From WJJR01 sp964440935 (GTDB lineage: Bacteria > Zixibacteria > MSB-5A5 > WJJR01): DNA of 64,000 nt. Under the pieces are notes generated by a model that worked only from the letters and a program-made list of their open reading frames with translations, ran no database searches and was not told the DNA's origin. Positions 61,783-64,000 of the stretch are shown here, one piece after another (position 1 is the stretch's first letter; the number at the start of each line of letters is the position of its first letter). The position numbers and the translations under genes were made by a program. Location: the NCBI GenBank assembly GCA_964440935.1, contig CAYTTY010000002.1, positions 135,012-199,011 of the forward strand, in the 5' to 3' direction.

Positions 61783-63051
61783 ATGCCTATGACACTTGTC
61801 GAACGCCTTCTGTCCGAGAAAGTTGGCGAACAGGTCCGTCCGGGGCAGTTGATCATGGCGCCGGTCGACCAAGTCTTTGCCCACGATCTCTCCGGACCGC
61901 TGGCGATTTCACAATTGCAGAATCTTGGGTTTACGGGCTTCAAGGAACCGGGCAAGGTCCGCTTCTTTCTGGATCACGCCTCCCCCAGTTCGACCTTCAA
62001 CTCGGCCAATGAACAGAAGACAATCCGTGAGTTTGCCGACGAGTGGGGCGTCGAGTTGGTCGACGTCGGTGAGGGGATCAGCCATCAGGTGATGGTTGAG
62101 AAGTACGCCAATCCCGGTGAGATCATCATCGGTGGTGACTCGCACACCTGCATGGGCGGTGTCATGGCGGCGCTCGCCACCGGCATGGGATCGACCGACG
62201 TCGCCGTCGCAATGTATCTCATGCGCACCTGGCTGCGTGTTCCCGAAACGATGCGGTTTGTCATCAATGGCCAACTCTCGGACGGTGTGTACTCCAAGGA
62301 CGTGATGCTGCACATCATTGGACAGATCGGCTCGGGCGGTGCAACGTATCGTTCAATGGAATTCGTCGGTGATGCAATCGACAATTGGGAAATTCCCGAC
62401 CGTGCAGTGTTGCCCAATATGGCGGTCGAAGCCGGCGCCAAGTGCGGGCTGTGTCCCTCCGATGAAATGACCAGAAGGTACATGGAACAGCAGGGGAGAG
62501 CCGACGGTTACAAACCGCTCGCCGGCGATCTTGACGCCGAGTGCAGCTTCGAGATGACGGTCGATGCGTCAGCCCTTGAACCGCAAATTGCGATGCCGCA
62601 TAACGTCGACCGCGTGGTCGGCGTGAACGACAAGCAAGTCAAAGACACCAAGATCCATCAAATCTACATGGGCACCTGCACCAATGGACGCATCGAAGAC
62701 TTCCGTGTTGCCGCGGAGATACTGAAGGGTAGCAAAGTCGCAAAAGGGACACGGCTGGTAGTGACACCTGCGTCACGTCAAGTTTATTTGCGGGGCATGA
62801 AAGAAGACATCTGGACGACGATCGTCGAGGCCGGCGGCCTGGTTAATTCGCCCGGCTGCGGCGCCTGCCCCGGCGTGCAGACCGGCATCCTGGGCAACGG
62901 CGAAAATTGCCTGTCAACCATGAACCGCAATTTCAAAGGACGCATGGGCAATCCGGAAGCGTTTATCTATCTGGCCTCACCCGCCACGTGTGCCGCATCG
63001 GCACTCACTGGCGTCATCACCGATCCCCGTGAAGTAGGAGTTCCCGCATGA
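61783..63051 (+). CDS. leuC: 3-isopropylmalate dehydratase / homoaconitase large subunit
   Basis: This is the iron-sulphur aconitase-family enzyme of leucine (or lysine) biosynthesis, isomerising 2- to 3-isopropylmalate. The 422-residue product is the short, archaeal-type large subunit: VFAHDLSGPLAISQL, the cofactor segment GGDSHTCMGGVMAALATGMG, YMGTCTNGRIEDF and the cluster ligands PGCGACPGVQTG. ATG 61783 after AAGGAG is preferred over 61762. leuD overlaps its stop by 4 bp. Whether it serves leucine or lysine synthesis cannot be told without leuA/leuB context. Confidence 0.9.
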   Translation: MPMTLVERLLSEKVGEQVRPGQLIMAPVDQVFAHDLSGPLAISQLQNLGFTGFKEPGKVRFFLDHASPSSTFNSANEQKTIREFADEWGVELVDVGEGISHQVMVEKYANPGEIIIGGDSHTCMGGVMAALATGMGSTDVAVAMYLMRTWLRVPETMRFVINGQLSDGVYSKDVMLHIIGQIGSGGATYRSMEFVGDAIDNWEIPDRAVLPNMAVEAGAKCGLCPSDEMTRRYMEQQGRADGYKPLAGDLDAECSFEMTVDASALEPQIAMPHNVDRVVGVNDKQVKDTKIHQIYMGTCTNGRIEDFRVAAEILKGSKVAKGTRLVVTPASRQVYLRGMKEDIWTTIVEAGGLVNSPGCGACPGVQTGILGNGENCLSTMNRNFKGRMGNPEAFIYLASPATCAASALTGVITDPREVGVPA

Positions 63052-63548
63052 GTAAAGGACGCGCCTGGCTGTTCGGCGATAACATTTCGACCGACCTGAT
63101 CTTCCCCGGACGGTACACCCATCTCCTGACCAATATGCCCGAATTGGTGAAGCACACACTCGAAGACGCCCGTGAGGATTACGCCGGTAATGTGCAAGAA
63201 GGCGATTTCGTCGTGGCCGGCGACAACTTTGGCATGGGATCATCGCGCGAGCAGGCCCCGGTGATCATCAAGCTCTCCGGCGCCAAAGCGGTATTGGCAA
63301 AGTCGTTTGCGCGGATCTTTTTCCGTAACGCCATTAATGTCGGTCTTCCGGCAATTGAAGTCGATACAACCGATATTGAGGAAGGCGATGAGTTGTCGAT
63401 TGATTTTGAGCAGGGCAAACTGGTCGATCACACCAAGGGCATCGAGCGCACCTTCGAACCGCTGCCGCCGATTATGACCGAGATTCTTGCCGACGGCGGG
63501 CTGATTCCGCATCTTAAGAAGCATGGGGACTTCCATTTGCCATCGTGA
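63048..63548 (+). CDS. leuD: 3-isopropylmalate dehydratase small subunit
   Basis: The 166-residue product is the swivelling small subunit that completes the active site of leuC. It has WLFGDNISTDLIFPGRY (the short-type N-terminus), GDFVVAGDNFGMGSSREQAP and the KSFARIFFRNAINVGLPAIE motif. Length matches archaeal-type small subunits. It overlaps leuC by ATGA at 63048-63051 and ends 5 bp before the DUF1648 gene. Confidence 0.92.
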   Translation: MSKGRAWLFGDNISTDLIFPGRYTHLLTNMPELVKHTLEDAREDYAGNVQEGDFVVAGDNFGMGSSREQAPVIIKLSGAKAVLAKSFARIFFRNAINVGLPAIEVDTTDIEEGDELSIDFEQGKLVDHTKGIERTFEPLPPIMTEILADGGLIPHLKKHGDFHLPS

Positions 63549-63553
63549 GGTGA

Positions 63554-63979
63554 GTGCTGTTTCCGCGTGATCCAACAACACGCGTGTTGGCCATCATCCA
63601 TATCGGATTGATCATCGCACTCTGGGTGATCCCCGCCTTCGCATACGCATCACTGCCGGACCGCATCCCCGTCCATTTCAATATCAACGGCGAACCCGAC
63701 CGCTGGGCCGAAAAGTCGGGCTGGTCGCTGTTCATGCTACCTGCCATTTGGACTGTACTTGGCGCACTTATCTTTGTCCTTCTGCGCTACCGCCGTGCCT
63801 TCAATTATCCACGGAAAGGCGAAGTCAACAAGCTGCCCGAGAAGTACCAGATACCCGTCCACATCCTCAATCGTCAGTTCATCCTCGTGGTCTTTGTGGT
63901 GATTGGTGCCATGTTTGTGTATCTCGAGTACGCGATTGTCGACAGTGCTAGTGCCCGTGCAACTTTAATTTGCCGGTAA
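63554..63979 (+). CDS. DUF1648 (SdpI-like) membrane protein
   Basis: The 141-residue product has the DUF1648 signature LPDRIPVHFNINGEPDRWAE between two membrane helices (VLAIIHIGLIIALWVIPAFA; WSLFMLPAIWTVLGALIFVL) and a third (FILVVFVVIGAMFVYLEYAI). It starts at GTG 63554, 5 bp after leuD, so it may be co-transcribed. DUF1648/SdpI proteins include immunity and membrane proteins; function here is unknown. The frame ends within the window at 63979, 21 bp before its end. Confidence 0.78.
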   Translation: MLFPRDPTTRVLAIIHIGLIIALWVIPAFAYASLPDRIPVHFNINGEPDRWAEKSGWSLFMLPAIWTVLGALIFVLLRYRRAFNYPRKGEVNKLPEKYQIPVHILNRQFILVVFVVIGAMFVYLEYAIVDSASARATLICR

Positions 63980-64000
63980 TCGGCGTGTGGTTGATATTGC

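Overview
The window looks like chromosomal DNA of a flagellated, diderm bacterium of moderately high GC. Evidence for an outer membrane is two exported beta-barrel proteins; evidence for motility is flaG, fliD, fliS, flgN-like and flgM-like genes. It combines RNase Y, a YmdB-type phosphodiesterase, ZapA, RNase HIII, KaiC-like ATPases and many PAS/GAF/HDOD signalling proteins. That mix, and the very repeat-rich intergenic DNA, suggest an uncultured FCB-group-like or Zixibacteria-like lineage. This placement is an inference and no taxonomic marker settles it.

Layout. 1-4.3 kb: end of a flagellar filament/export-chaperone cluster. 4.4-8.4 kb: an HDOD signalling gene, tRNA-Val(GAC), thrS and infC, the latter apparently starting at AUA. 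8.4-16.8 kb: a repeat-rich accessory stretch that separates thrS-infC from rpmI-rplT-pheS-pheT, which are usually contiguous. It carries a KaiC-like ATPase coupled to a hybrid histidine kinase, two cupins and small proteins. 17-25 kb: rpmI, rplT, pheS, pheT, a ZapB-like gene, zapA, rny and ymdB. 25.5-31.5 kb: folD, a GIY-YIG cassette, xseA, a RAYT (REP-associated tyrosine transposase) insertion, xseB, ispA and nadK. 32-36.3 kb: a beta-barrel/DUF3179 pair, a ferritin-like protein, a thioesterase and an MBL hydrolase. 36.8-45.5 kb: a PAS-only sensor, pepF, a cysteine-rich protein with a DUF2339 membrane protein, a second barrel, RNase HIII and an eIF2B-like protein. 45.8-52.7 kb: two sensor/kinase genes followed by two exported repeat proteins, one with twelve degenerate NDxY repeats and one with HEAT repeats. 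53.6-57.5 kb: a YprB-like exonuclease, a glycosyltransferase and a second HDOD protein. 57.8-64 kb: a DUF2179 membrane protein, an acyl-CoA synthetase-like gene with an apparently leaderless promoter, yjbQ, an exported orphan, leuC-leuD and a DUF1648 protein.

The most unusual feature is the intergenic DNA. At least nine short elements share imperfect terminal inverted repeats (consensus TAKAGCRATTGTCAGAA), have no coding capacity, and look like MITEs. Inside the larger ones sit further palindromes in a nested order (GTGCCACGGGCC arms, then GGGGCGTGTTGAAAAA arms, then a GGGGCGTATNNAATACGCCCC core). Separate palindromic families surround a RAYT transposase that has separated xseA from xseB, and a GIY-YIG gene is bracketed by perfect 30-bp inverted repeats. 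All calls come from reading the sequence and its translations; no database search was run.
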